This document shows, piece after piece, positions 63,855 to 64,000 of a stretch of 64,000 bases of DNA. Numbering within the stretch: position 1 is the stretch's first letter; each line of letters begins with the position of its first letter. Both the position numbers and the translations under genes were made by a program. The notes under the pieces are model-generated. The model had not been told where the DNA came from. It was given only the letters and a program-made list of their open reading frames with translations, and ran no database searches. This DNA comes from Lateolabrax maculatus (Eukaryota > Chordata > Actinopteri > Acropomatiformes > Lateolabracidae): NCBI GenBank assembly GCA_031216445.1, contig CM062213.1:7842501-7906500 (forward strand). The letters run 5' to 3'.

Positions 63855-64000
63855 GTAGGAGTTTGTTTAGGACTTTGTCTTAATTGGTTTCAGTCATGCT
63901 CATAACAACCAATACATTTATCAATAATTTATTGATATATTTTTTTGGTAAGAGAAATAAATGTGTTTACCGTTGAGTGAGGATAATGTTATGAGATGTT

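Overview
This window is vertebrate nuclear DNA, almost certainly from a teleost fish of the percomorph type. Every protein gene is split by GT-AG introns (one GC-AG). Introns are short to medium, and CA/GT microsatellites and fish-type interspersed repeats are abundant. There are no operons, Shine-Dalgarno sites or CRISPR arrays. The window holds six protein-coding genes and one tRNA gene. For five protein genes the complete coding sequence could be assembled exon by exon with consistent reading phase; the sixth runs off the right end.

Layout, left to right. (1) 880-6908 (+): vamp3-like R-SNARE, 102 aa, with a start codon split by intron 1. (2) 14391-24273 (+): per3, a circadian PERIOD protein of about 1283 aa in 21 coding exons. 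A promoter-like region near 9840-10161 carries two CACGTG E-boxes and follows a GGA/GGAT minisatellite. (3) 27421-36670 (-): mxra8, a two-Ig-domain single-pass membrane protein of 435 aa in 12 coding exons, convergent with per3. (4) 38229-38300 (-): tRNA-Glu(TTC) with a Pol III terminator. (5) 39149-42332 (+): psma5, proteasome subunit alpha-5, 241 aa. (6) 43865-56788 (+): sort1, sortilin, 810 aa in 20 coding exons. (7) 60706 to beyond the window (+): mdm4, 5' part only (p53-binding domain and central WW-containing region); the zinc finger and RING lie outside.

The genes do not form a pathway. They are conserved linkage pairs (vamp3-per3 and psma5-sort1 are also neighbours in mammals) brought together in one block. 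The human counterparts lie on three parts of chromosome 1. Shared functional themes are membrane traffic (vamp3, sort1) and regulated protein turnover (psma5, mdm4, per3 as a degradation-timed protein).

The non-coding DNA is more varied. It holds a small MITE family with three copies, one a 201-bp element with 24-bp perfect terminal inverted repeats. There are several copies of an ATTAATCG-type repeat, a degenerate LINE 3' end in a per3 intron, a repeat family shared between mxra8 and sort1 introns, two exact CTCF-consensus sites on either side of sort1, and a 19-bp perfect hairpin. I found no clearly undescribed biological system. The best items for follow-up are the gene-structure oddities: the split ATG, the GC-AG intron, tandem in-frame acceptors, microsatellites touching splice donors, and the short sortilin propeptide. 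All coordinates come from reading the sequence by eye; gene names rest on recognised protein families and no database search was run.
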